Of a stretch of 64,000 nt of DNA, positions 27,006 to 36,079 are shown one piece after another. This stretch comes from Paenibacillus amylolyticus (GTDB lineage Bacteria > Bacillota > Bacilli > Paenibacillales > Paenibacillaceae). The first letter of the stretch is position 1; every line of letters starts with the position of its first letter. The stretch lies in contig NZ_BCNV01000001.1 of the NCBI RefSeq assembly GCF_001570725.1, positions 3,472,001 to 3,536,000 of the forward strand, given 5' to 3'. Below the pieces are notes generated by a model that searched no databases, was not told the origin of the DNA, and saw only the letters and a program-made list of their open reading frames with translations. Made by a program: the position numbers and the translations under genes.

Positions 27006-30000
27006 CTACAGGGTCTCCAAGACCACCCGTGAGCCGTTTCCAGCTTCACCTGCCGGGATCACCACAAGCTTGCGTGGCAAGCGTGCGCGCAGTTCAGGCA
27101 CGTGACTGATTACACCGACAGCCAATCGGTCGTCATGCAGTTTTTCCAGCGACGTAATGACGGTATCCAACAATTCCGGGTCAAGTGTACCAAACCCTTC
27201 ATCCAGGAAGAAGAATTGAAGCGGGTACTGACCTCGCAGCTGAATCTGGGCCGACAGTGCCAAAGCCAGTGACAATGAGGTCAAAAACGTCTCGCCACCG
27301 GACAACGTCGATACCGGTCGTTTGACTCCCCCGTTAGCATCATCACAGATCACAAAACCACCACCAGAGTCTACCTCCAGTGAATAGCGTTGTTTGGTCA
27401 GGAAGCGCAGACGCTGAGATGCCGCGTGACTAACCTGCATCAGTTGTTCTTCGGCAATATACTCGACAAAAGCATTGCCTCTGAACGCGGATTGCAGTTT
27501 GCTGAGCAGCTCACCTTGACGGCTTACCTCCACCCGCTTGTTCTCCAGTTCGGTCCAGCGAACATGTCGCTGCTCCACATCCTCCAGATCACGTTCAGCG
27601 CGTGCTTTGGCACGAAGGGCAGCTTCATCCTCAATCCGAACCTGCTGCAAACGTTCGGTACAGGCTAACCACTGTTCCTCCGATACGACTGCACCACCCA
27701 GCTTCTGTTCCAGTTCACGCAATTGGGATACCAGTTCACGCTCACGTTCACGGTGCTGCTGGATCTCGCCTGCCAGTTGTTCTGCTTCCTGTGATGGAAT
27801 CGCCGCGGACACAACGGCATCATCCGAGTCAAACGGGGATTTTTCCAGCAATTGCTCCCACCGTTCCTGTGCCTGTTGCAGATGTTCTGTTGCCGAGGCG
27901 GCTGCCTGCTGAGCCATGACATCTTTCTTGGCTGATTCCTGCTTCAGATTATCCGCTTGTTTGAAGCGTTGTGCCGAGTCCGCAGCTGCTTTTCGCAGTC
28001 CATCCAGACGAGCCTGAGCCGCAGCAATCAGATCTTCTACCCGCTGCTCTCCAACCCACTGGCGCAAGCGTTCTTCCTTCTCGGCCAGCTGTTTGCTATT
28101 GCCCTGCCACTGCGTTTGCCACTGGATCAGTTGTTTGTCCAATTCCACCAGCTTCTGCTGGAGAGATTGAATGATCTGATCTTTTTCCTCTAGGAACGTC
28201 ACGCTTTTGTTCAGACGTTCCTTGATGTCTTCGGCGCGCGCATCGCGCTCCTGCATCGCCTGATAGAGGGCCTTGGCCTCCTCCTGAGCGATGCCCGGCA
28301 GTTCTGTGGCCCAGCGGCCCTGCAAGGCAGCCGCTGCGGCCTCGCTCTCGGCCAGCTTGCGCTCCGCCTGGGCGAGCCCGGCACGGCCGGCCTCTTGCGC
28401 AGCTGCCGCTTCCATGCGGCGCTGCTGCGCGCCCACAGCCGCCTGCTGCAACGCGGCGGCTTCGGCCTGAAGCGGCGCTGCTGCCGCAGCCAGCGCCTGC
28501 GCGGCTTCGCGCAGCGCAGCGGCACGCGATGCCCAGCCTGCCGGGGAGCGCCCGTGTTCGGGCGCCCCGGCGGGCTCGGTCTCCGCTGCCGCAGGCGCGG
28601 CCTCGGCTGCGGCAGGAGCTTCGCCGGCCGCAGCGCCAAGCTGCGTCAGCAGGCTGCGACGTTCGTGCAGCTGCTGGCGCAGCCCAAAGCGCAGCTCCTG
28701 CAGCTCCGCGTGCAGGCTGCGCAGCAGTTCCAGGTCCGCATCGCCTGCGTGCGGACCTTCTCCCGGCGGCGCAGCCGGGAGTGGGTGATGCGGCGAGCCG
28801 CACACCGGGCATGGCTCGCCGTCACGCAGTTCGGCACGCAAGGCGGAGGACAGCCGGTGCAGCTCCTGCTCACGCATCGTGCCACGCAGCTGTTCCTCCG
28901 CAAGGGCCAGCAGGCTCTGTTCGCGGCTGATGTCCTGCTCACAGGCAAGCAAGGCCTCAAGACCTGCTGACGCCTGTTCTACCAGATGCTGACGCTGATC
29001 ACTCAGGCGTTTTTCTTCCTCAGCCGCCGCCTTCAGCTTGTCGGCTCCCTGTTCTGCCGACTGCTTATAGGCTTGCATGTCAGCCTTGTTTTGCTGCAGC
29101 TGCTCCGCGGCAGTATCCACACGATGCTTCAGTTCAAGCGCAGCCTGCAGCTGTCTGCGCTCCTCTGACTTCACTTCATTTGGCTTGAGGCTCTCCTGTA
29201 GTTCCTCACGCCGTTTGCGTCCACGCTGTTGCAATTCCTTTTCTTTCTCAAGCTGCTGTCCCAGCGCAGTCTGTTCGCCCTGACCCTGTTCCAGCAGCTG
29301 CGCGAGGCGCGAGCAATCGGCTTGAAGTCCGTCCCGTTCCCGTTGCAGCTCTTTCGCTTGTTCCAGTTGTTCGAGGCGCAACAGCAGTTTCGGTTCTTCC
29401 TCGGCCATTTGCGAACGTGCCGTCTCGGCCTTCTCCGCTTCCTGAACAGCCAGACGCTCATGTTCCAATGCTTGCTGATGAGCTGTCTCGGCGGTATCCT
29501 GCCGCTGCTTCTGCGTAGACTTGGCGTCTCGAACCGTCTGCAACGCAGGCAGTATTGCATCTGCCGCAACGGATTTTTTCAACCGTTGTTCGCCTGCCTC
29601 AACCTGTGGTTCCAGTGCTTTCAGCTTCTGCTGTTCATCCGTACGGGCCTGCCGTTCGTTACTTAGCTCACGGATTTTACCCAGCTGTTCGACTTCCTTC
29701 GTAGCTTCATCCAGCGCTTTGCGAGACAATTCAGACTGTTGAACTGCGGTTTGGAGAATACGTTTGGTTTCTGCCAGTGTCTCTTTGCTGGCATTACCAA
29801 GTCCCTGTTGCTCTGCAGCAAGAGATTGGTGAACCATATCGTTATCCTTGACCCGCCGACTTAATTTGATGGCCAACTGGTCCCCATACTTCTCCAGATG
29901 GAACAATCGTTGCAGCATCTGGCGGCGTTCACTGCCTTTGAGTGACAAAAACTCGGCAAACTTCCCTTGCGGAAGCACCACTGCACGTGTAAAATCATCC

Positions 30001-30425
30001 ATCTTCAAACCGATCACATCTTCAACGCAGCGATTCACATCTGCCAATTTGTCGGCAAGTACCTGTTCTTCGCCATTGACCGTCTCTATGAATTTGCTGA
30101 TCGTGTTACTCACCGACACTTCATTATTCCGTTTGAAACGTCGCTCTACGCGAAACCTTCGAGTGCCCTCCGCTGACATCAGTTCGAATGTAAAAGCAAC
30201 CGACAGCGAATCTTCTGCATGATTCATAATTCCTTGTGTACCGTTCACCGCACGTTCTACTTTTCCGTACATGGCGAGTGTGATGGCATCGAGCAAGGAA
30301 GATTTACCACTGCCCGTAGGACCGAAAATACCGAATAGACCCGTCTCCGTCAGCACGGTAAAATCAATTTCCTGCATCTCCCGATAACTTTGCAGTCCGG
30401 CAACTTTTAATAAAATGGGCTTCAT
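27006..30425 (-). CDS. sbcC: Exonuclease subunit SbcC
   Basis: The SMC-like ATPase of the SbcCD nuclease, which opens hairpins and protein-blocked DNA ends. The 1139-residue protein has Walker A FGPTGSGKSSLLDAI near residue 35, long coiled coils flanking the zinc hook EPCPVCGSPHHPLP near residue 540, then the ABC signature STLSGGETFLTSLSLALALS and Walker B FFLDEGFGTLD near the C-terminus. Part of the coil after the hook (28200-28830) is very Ala/Glu rich and much more GC-rich than its flanks. It overlaps sbcD by 4 bases. Confidence 0.95.
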   Translation of the reverse strand: MKPILLKVAGLQSYREMQEIDFTVLTETGLFGIFGPTGSGKSSLLDAITLAMYGKVERAVNGTQGIMNHAEDSLSVAFTFELMSAEGTRRFRVERRFKRNNEVSVSNTISKFIETVNGEEQVLADKLADVNRCVEDVIGLKMDDFTRAVVLPQGKFAEFLSLKGSERRQMLQRLFHLEKYGDQLAIKLSRRVKDNDMVHQSLAAEQQGLGNASKETLAETKRILQTAVQQSELSRKALDEATKEVEQLGKIRELSNERQARTDEQQKLKALEPQVEAGEQRLKKSVAADAILPALQTVRDAKSTQKQRQDTAETAHQQALEHERLAVQEAEKAETARSQMAEEEPKLLLRLEQLEQAKELQRERDGLQADCSRLAQLLEQGQGEQTALGQQLEKEKELQQRGRKRREELQESLKPNEVKSEERRQLQAALELKHRVDTAAEQLQQNKADMQAYKQSAEQGADKLKAAAEEEKRLSDQRQHLVEQASAGLEALLACEQDISREQSLLALAEEQLRGTMREQELHRLSSALRAELRDGEPCPVCGSPHHPLPAAPPGEGPHAGDADLELLRSLHAELQELRFGLRQQLHERRSLLTQLGAAAGEAPAAAEAAPAAAETEPAGAPEHGRSPAGWASRAAALREAAQALAAAAAPLQAEAAALQQAAVGAQQRRMEAAAAQEAGRAGLAQAERKLAESEAAAAALQGRWATELPGIAQEEAKALYQAMQERDARAEDIKERLNKSVTFLEEKDQIIQSLQQKLVELDKQLIQWQTQWQGNSKQLAEKEERLRQWVGEQRVEDLIAAAQARLDGLRKAAADSAQRFKQADNLKQESAKKDVMAQQAAASATEHLQQAQERWEQLLEKSPFDSDDAVVSAAIPSQEAEQLAGEIQQHRERERELVSQLRELEQKLGGAVVSEEQWLACTERLQQVRIEDEAALRAKARAERDLEDVEQRHVRWTELENKRVEVSRQGELLSKLQSAFRGNAFVEYIAEEQLMQVSHAASQRLRFLTKQRYSLEVDSGGGFVICDDANGGVKRPVSTLSGGETFLTSLSLALALSAQIQLRGQYPLQFFFLDEGFGTLDPELLDTVITSLEKLHDDRLAVGVISHVPELRARLPRKLVVIPAGEAGNGSRVVLETL

Positions 30426-31606
30426 CTTTCCTCGACCTCCTCACGCACACCCGGCTCGTCTTCATCCACAAGTTCCAGGAAAAGCTGTACCAGGCTGTCT
30501 TCAGGTTGTGCACCACCCGTCTGGCGCTGATAGAATTTACGGAACAGTTCGTGTACAGGTAGCTCGGATCGTTGCTCCAAAAGCCCTGCTGCAGCCATCT
30601 CGGGGTACACGGGGCGAATGTGAATAATACCCTCATGTGATTTTCGCAGCTGCTGAATCTCCTTCAGCGACATCGCCTCGTCAAGCCACACTTCCATATC
30701 GATAAAAGCCTGCGGATCACGTCCCTCGTCCAGCCAGCGATATACTTCTGCGAGACCACCCCGCGCCTGCCAACGCACAAGCGGACGCCCAGACGTTAAC
30801 AAAACTTCCTCTACCTGTGCCACTCCGCCCGGTGCCAGATCAACCATCGTGACAGACTTGCTCTGCCCTGCTTCCGAGAAGCTGTAGGCCAAGGGAGAGC
30901 CGCTATATCGAATCACACCGTCTCCTTTGACAGCCTGTGCACGATGAAGATGCCCAAGCGCTGTGTATTGCGCACCAGTCGATAAAGAAGAAGGGTCTAC
31001 CGTGTATGCCCCACCGATCTGAATCGGACGTTCCGAATCACTCTCAAGTCCACCGAGCACATAGATGTGACTCATGGCCAAGTTCACGGTATCCGGGCGG
31101 AAAGAAGCTGCCAAACGCTGCATTAACATGCCCACCCGGTGACTGTATGCCTGACGAAGCACATTTTCGTCCCCATCTGTAGTCAGCAATTCATTCAATC
31201 TCGCTTCAGAAGGATAAGGTAATGCGGCTATCTGTGCAGTTTCTCCGGTGCGCTTCGCATGGATGGTTACCGCTTCTGAAGTCGGCATCCCTACGAGTGT
31301 AATGCCCTGCCTGTTCACCAGTGGAGTTACAGAAGCCACTCGCTCTGGCTGATCATGATTCCCCGCAATCACCACGAGAGGTCTTCCATGCTCCGTCAGA
31401 CGTGCTGCCGCTTCATAAAAAAGTTGTTCCGCCGCTGCGGGAGGATTCACGGAATCATACACATCTCCGGCCATCAATATGGCATCCGCCTGCTGCTCAT
31501 CAGCCACCCTGACGAGTTCATCAACGAAATCTTCCTGTTCACGCAATCGGCTTCGTCCTTCCAGTGTTTTCCCCAAATGCCAGTCCCCTGTATGCAAAAT
31601 ACGCAT
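30422..31606 (-). CDS. sbcD: Exonuclease subunit SbcD
   Basis: The Mre11-type metallophosphoesterase nuclease of SbcCD. Phosphodiesterase motifs are in order: HTGDWHLGKTL (I), MAGDVYDSVNPP (II), IAGNHDQPERV (III) and ALGHLHRAQ (IV/V), with a capping C-terminal region. The ATG at 31606 (MRILHTGDWHLG) was chosen because the GTG four codons upstream sits directly on the AGAGGGG ribosome-binding site. The protein has about 394 residues. It lies between addA and sbcC in a tight four-gene repair operon. Confidence 0.95.
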   Translation of the reverse strand: MRILHTGDWHLGKTLEGRSRLREQEDFVDELVRVADEQQADAILMAGDVYDSVNPPAAAEQLFYEAAARLTEHGRPLVVIAGNHDQPERVASVTPLVNRQGITLVGMPTSEAVTIHAKRTGETAQIAALPYPSEARLNELLTTDGDENVLRQAYSHRVGMLMQRLAASFRPDTVNLAMSHIYVLGGLESDSERPIQIGGAYTVDPSSLSTGAQYTALGHLHRAQAVKGDGVIRYSGSPLAYSFSEAGQSKSVTMVDLAPGGVAQVEEVLLTSGRPLVRWQARGGLAEVYRWLDEGRDPQAFIDMEVWLDEAMSLKEIQQLRKSHEGIIHIRPVYPEMAAAGLLEQRSELPVHELFRKFYQRQTGGAQPEDSLVQLFLELVDEDEPGVREEVEER

Positions 31607-31660
31607 TGTCCGTTCCACCCCTCTCCCATTTGATATACATGGTTTTGAATTCCGATCTTT

Positions 31661-34600
31661 TTATAACTTCACTGCATGTCCACCATCAAAAAAGTACAGC
31701 CACTTCCGGTCAACTTTCCGTCCCAATATATCTTCAATGGCCCGTCCATACAGCTCCAGCTGGAAGCCATAGTTTTCCGTAAGTGTACGCAGCCCACCTC
31801 GATGGTCCAACACCCGATCCGTCTTGTAATCGAGCAACACAAGCTCACCGTCCACCTCATACAGACAGTCAATAATTCCCCGGACCAACACCGTTTCATT
31901 TTCTATGGTGGCCTGCATTTTATTTTTTTCATCTACAGTCTGGATTTCTGAGTTCGTAGATTGCGCATGTAGCCATTCCACAGGGGACTGATGTGCCGGA
32001 AGTCCATACACAAACGGAATCTCCCGTTTTACCCACGCTGCACGCAATAGCTCTTTACCTGGTTCTGTATCGAAAAATCCGACCAGCTCTTCGAGTTCGA
32101 TAGCCTCCACGTGGTGGGGCAGCAAAATCTGAAGCTCTACCAATCGCTGAGTGGTCTGCTCAATAAGCTGTGAATCAATCGCCGATCCATCTACAGGAAG
32201 ATGTTGCATCAACGTATGATACACGGTCCCCCGCTCTGTCCCTGTCAATTGCTTCTCTCCCATAAATTTGGGACGACGCAGATGCAATTTGAATGACGTA
32301 CCCGCAGATCCCGCATCCGAAACATTAACCGTACCGTTTGAATCTGACCCTGATCCAGTCTCGCGCTCATTAGATTCACCAGATACGCCACGTAGTGCAT
32401 GACCTGCTTCATCTTTGGTGTAATTGATTCCTGGGGTGTTCTGATTCAATAATGTCTCGGATTGTTCTCCCAGTTCCTCCATCACCTCTACAGACTGGAT
32501 GTCCTGCATCGCAAGTAACGTTTTCAACTCAGTAACAGATGTGCTGGCGGCCACTTGAGTTGCTGCTTCATAGGGGTACGTCCAGGAAAGCCGTTGATCA
32601 ACCTCGTTGATCAGCCGTGTCTCCTCTTGTTGAAGAGCTGCTGTATCTGCACCTTCATCTCCAATGTTTTGATTAGCCGTATCTTGTGCAATCTTCGTCA
32701 GCTCTTCTACAGTTGCGGGTATAACCAACTTTACAGGCTGAACTGCTTTTAGTGCAGCAATTCGTTCTTTCCGCACCTCAGTCATCCCGTCTTCTTCCCC
32801 AAGTGTCTGATCCACCACATGGTCACGAGACACCTGATCGGCAGAAACAATAGAAATCGCCCATCGTGATTGATCATCTGCAAGACAGGCTGAGAACAAA
32901 TCATTGCTTCCTGCAAGTTCTCGCAGCACAGCCGCATCTGGATGTCTCATCAGGGATGGCCCAATCCAGTCCAGGTAGCTTCGCCCTGCAGCAAGCAGAT
33001 AGTCTGGCAATGCCAGTTCAGGGCTGTCCTTGACCTGAGACCACGCCAGCGCTTTTTTCGAGGCATCTTTTACGGTACCCAGCAGAATCATTTTCTCTTT
33101 GGGACGGGTCAACGCAACATACAGCACACGCATCTCTTCAGCAAGCAGTTCAAATTGCGCACGACGACGAATCGCCAGATTGGCTAATGTAGGATAGGCA
33201 ACCCGATTTTCACGATCTACAAACCTCGGGCCAAATCCCAGTTCCTTATGCATTAGAAACGGTGCGTTCAGATCCTGCTGATTGAACATCTTGGATATGC
33301 CACCGACAAAGACAATTGGAAACTCCAAACCTTTACTCCGGTGAATCGTCATGATCCGTACGGCGTTGTCCTGCTCACCAGAGCTACTTGCTACAGTCCC
33401 GAGGTCTCCCCCGTTTTCCCGCAGTCTGGAAACATAGGTCAGGAAACGGAACAAGCCGCGATTCGCAGTTGATTCCTCATATTGTCGTGCGCGATCGTAC
33501 AATGCCTTAAGATTACTTTGACGTTGCAGTCCTCCTGGAAGACCACCAACCCAGTCCAAATAACCGGTTTCCCGATACATACGCCAGATCAGTTCACTTA
33601 AACTGCCTTGTCTTGCCTCAAGTCTCCACTGCTGCAATTGACGCATAAAACGAATTAACTTTTGCTGCAGCTCCGAGCCTGAAATCTCCGTTATGTCCAT
33701 ATCTTCGCTTGCCTGTCCAGTAAAACCAGCATCTTGAACTCCATCTCTATGCACATCGAATTCGTGTACATCGTCCAGAATCTCTGCCTCAACAGAAGCT
33801 GCTGTTTCCCGCTGTCCTTGTTCCATCTCTGACCAAGCTTCCGGCCACTGCACCTGGACGATATTGGAATCAGGATGATTATCCTGCCGGGATTGTTGTA
33901 CGGCATTAGTGGAAGTATCGCCCCATTCTCCAGCAGCCGATATAACTGCATCGTAGAATGACTGTCTTTTGTCACCGAGCCGAATCTGTGCCAGTTCTTC
34001 TTCATCCAGTCCGACAATCGGGGAACGAAGCACGGAAGCGAGCGGGATATCCTGCCTTGGATTATCAACAAGCTGAAGCAGAGACATCATGATTTCCACT
34101 TCCGTAGCCTGGAAGTAGCCCTTGCTCTGCTCCCCTCCAGCAGGAATTCCCTGCTGTCTGAATTCCTCAATCATGAGCGGAGCCCACATCAAGGTTGAAC
34201 GCAGCAAGATGACCATGTCACCGTAACGTGCCGGTCGCATCGCTTTCAGGGCTTTGTCATATACATGAAGGGCAGGTTTGTCCGTATCCCCAACCATTTC
34301 ACGAATCCGCCTCGCGATCGCCCGTGCTTCCAACTGGGCTGTTTCAAGTTCGGCACTCTCCAGTTCTGCGGAGACTGATGAATCCCCGTTCTCATCCGTA
34401 CTCTCTGTCAGATCAGGTCCACCACCCTGACGATCGATCAGCAGGAGTTCAGGTGTATACGCCTCATCGCCAAGCGTCTCTGACGGGAACGTAGCTCCAT
34501 ATGCCAGTTGAGCGCGTTCATCGTAAGCAATCTCTGCTACGCCTTCGTTCATCAGTTGCCGGAATATCATGTTGACCGAATGCACAACTTCCGCACGACT

Positions 34601-36079
34601 GCGGAAATTCCGTGCAAGATCAATACGTTGACCTGTTCGATTCAGGCGATCTTTATCATCTCCGCTCTCACGCGTATTCGCTCCATACTGGCGATACTTG
34701 TTCATAAACAGACCCGGCTCTGCCAACCGGAAACGGTAGATACTCTGTTTGACATCACCTACCATGAATCGGTTACCCGGGTTTTCTCTCGAGATCAGTC
34801 TCACGATATCTTCCTGAACCGTATTGGTGTCCTGATATTCATCAAGCAACACTTCATCAAATCGCGAACGGTACTCCATAGCCGCGTCGGAAGGCATCGA
34901 CAGTTCAGGCGTCGAATCCTCATGTCGCAAAATGTGAAGGCAGTAATGCTCCAGATCACTGAAGTCAACTTGCCCACGTTCCTGTTTGGCCTGCCGATAA
35001 CGTTCTCCAAATGTACTAACCAATCTCGACAACTCTTGCATGAGTGGTGCCGCCTGCTCCAGCTCCTGCCAGAACGAAAACGCACTTCTTCCGAACAATG
35101 ATCCTTTCAGGTCCGTAACTGCCTTTTTCGCAGCCTCACGGAGTTCCTTCACCTGATCCTGTAAAGCCGGGTCCGTCTGATCCTTTTTGCAGGGTTTCAG
35201 TTTGCCAAATGCAGCGGGTTGAAACACTTCAGGCAACCTCTCCCATGGCATAACCTGGACCGCAGACAATAGCTCTTCCACCATCACCAGGTCTTCTTTT
35301 AACGTATCTGCATAAGGTGCCGGACCTTCAGGCTGCATGGAAATATGGATACCTTGACGGAGCAGTCCTGCTGCACCACTTAAAGCAAGAGCCGCATCAC
35401 GCAAAATACTCTGAACCCATGCTGAATGTCCAAGCGCCTCCACACTTTCCACCTGAAAAGCGGATGCCATCTCTGAGAGCCAATGATCCGGCCAGGAGTG
35501 ACTGCGGGAGAAATCATACAACCGTTGCACAAGTCGGTGCATGGCATCATCGTTTCGTTCTCCACTGAACCAGTCCACCAATTCGCGGAATGTACTACCC
35601 TCATCTTCTTCACCGTACTTTTCCTCAAATAGTTCTTCAAGTAGTTCCTGGCGCATGATTTCCGCTTCATTTTCATTCAGGATACGGAAAGCCGGGTTCA
35701 ACGGAATTTGCTGATAGTACCGGCGAATGACTTCCATACAGAATGAATGTAATGTTGTAATAGATGCCCGCCCAAGCAGGGACAGCTGCTTACGCAAATG
35801 TTCTTCCCCAGGCTGTTCTTCAAGCGCACGTTCCAGCGCTTCCCGAATACGTTGTTTCATCTCGGCGGCGGCGGCTTTGGTAAACGTAGCTACTAGCAAA
35901 CGATCCACACTGAATCCTTGGGAGGGATCTGCGATCTTGCGAATAATTCGTTCAACCAATACGGCTGTCTTGCCCGATCCCGCCGCAGCGGCAACCAGAA
36001 TGTCTTCTCCGCTTTCGGAGATAGCACTCCATTGGTCATCACTCCAGAAGCTACCTTCCGGTTTTGGCATATTCGTCAT
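31661..36079 (-). CDS. addA: Helicase-exonuclease subunit AddA
   Basis: The motor and nuclease subunit of AddAB, the Gram-positive counterpart of RecBCD that resects double-strand breaks to Chi. UvrD-type motifs include AAAGSGKTAVLVERII near residue 32, ATFTKAAAAEMKQRI, DEYQDTN, and MTIHRSKGLEFPIVFV. The C-terminal nuclease has RGIIDCLYEVDGELVLLDYKTDRV. At 1472 residues it is clearly longer than the roughly 1230 of B. subtilis; extra Ser/Asp/Glu-rich segments lie at about 33640-33950 and 32270-32510. It overlaps addB by 4 bases (ATGA). Confidence 0.95.
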   Translation of the reverse strand: MTNMPKPEGSFWSDDQWSAISESGEDILVAAAAGSGKTAVLVERIIRKIADPSQGFSVDRLLVATFTKAAAAEMKQRIREALERALEEQPGEEHLRKQLSLLGRASITTLHSFCMEVIRRYYQQIPLNPAFRILNENEAEIMRQELLEELFEEKYGEEDEGSTFRELVDWFSGERNDDAMHRLVQRLYDFSRSHSWPDHWLSEMASAFQVESVEALGHSAWVQSILRDAALALSGAAGLLRQGIHISMQPEGPAPYADTLKEDLVMVEELLSAVQVMPWERLPEVFQPAAFGKLKPCKKDQTDPALQDQVKELREAAKKAVTDLKGSLFGRSAFSFWQELEQAAPLMQELSRLVSTFGERYRQAKQERGQVDFSDLEHYCLHILRHEDSTPELSMPSDAAMEYRSRFDEVLLDEYQDTNTVQEDIVRLISRENPGNRFMVGDVKQSIYRFRLAEPGLFMNKYRQYGANTRESGDDKDRLNRTGQRIDLARNFRSRAEVVHSVNMIFRQLMNEGVAEIAYDERAQLAYGATFPSETLGDEAYTPELLLIDRQGGGPDLTESTDENGDSSVSAELESAELETAQLEARAIARRIREMVGDTDKPALHVYDKALKAMRPARYGDMVILLRSTLMWAPLMIEEFRQQGIPAGGEQSKGYFQATEVEIMMSLLQLVDNPRQDIPLASVLRSPIVGLDEEELAQIRLGDKRQSFYDAVISAAGEWGDTSTNAVQQSRQDNHPDSNIVQVQWPEAWSEMEQGQRETAASVEAEILDDVHEFDVHRDGVQDAGFTGQASEDMDITEISGSELQQKLIRFMRQLQQWRLEARQGSLSELIWRMYRETGYLDWVGGLPGGLQRQSNLKALYDRARQYEESTANRGLFRFLTYVSRLRENGGDLGTVASSSGEQDNAVRIMTIHRSKGLEFPIVFVGGISKMFNQQDLNAPFLMHKELGFGPRFVDRENRVAYPTLANLAIRRRAQFELLAEEMRVLYVALTRPKEKMILLGTVKDASKKALAWSQVKDSPELALPDYLLAAGRSYLDWIGPSLMRHPDAAVLRELAGSNDLFSACLADDQSRWAISIVSADQVSRDHVVDQTLGEEDGMTEVRKERIAALKAVQPVKLVIPATVEELTKIAQDTANQNIGDEGADTAALQQEETRLINEVDQRLSWTYPYEAATQVAASTSVTELKTLLAMQDIQSVEVMEELGEQSETLLNQNTPGINYTKDEAGHALRGVSGESNERETGSGSDSNGTVNVSDAGSAGTSFKLHLRRPKFMGEKQLTGTERGTVYHTLMQHLPVDGSAIDSQLIEQTTQRLVELQILLPHHVEAIELEELVGFFDTEPGKELLRAAWVKREIPFVYGLPAHQSPVEWLHAQSTNSEIQTVDEKNKMQATIENETVLVRGIIDCLYEVDGELVLLDYKTDRVLDHRGGLRTLTENYGFQLELYGRAIEDILGRKVDRKWLYFFDGGHAVKL

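Noticed and set aside
28096-28930. Long Arg/Ala/Cys-rich open frames on both strands
   Set aside because: They are shadows of the GC-rich segment of sbcC, where stop codons are rare in all frames.
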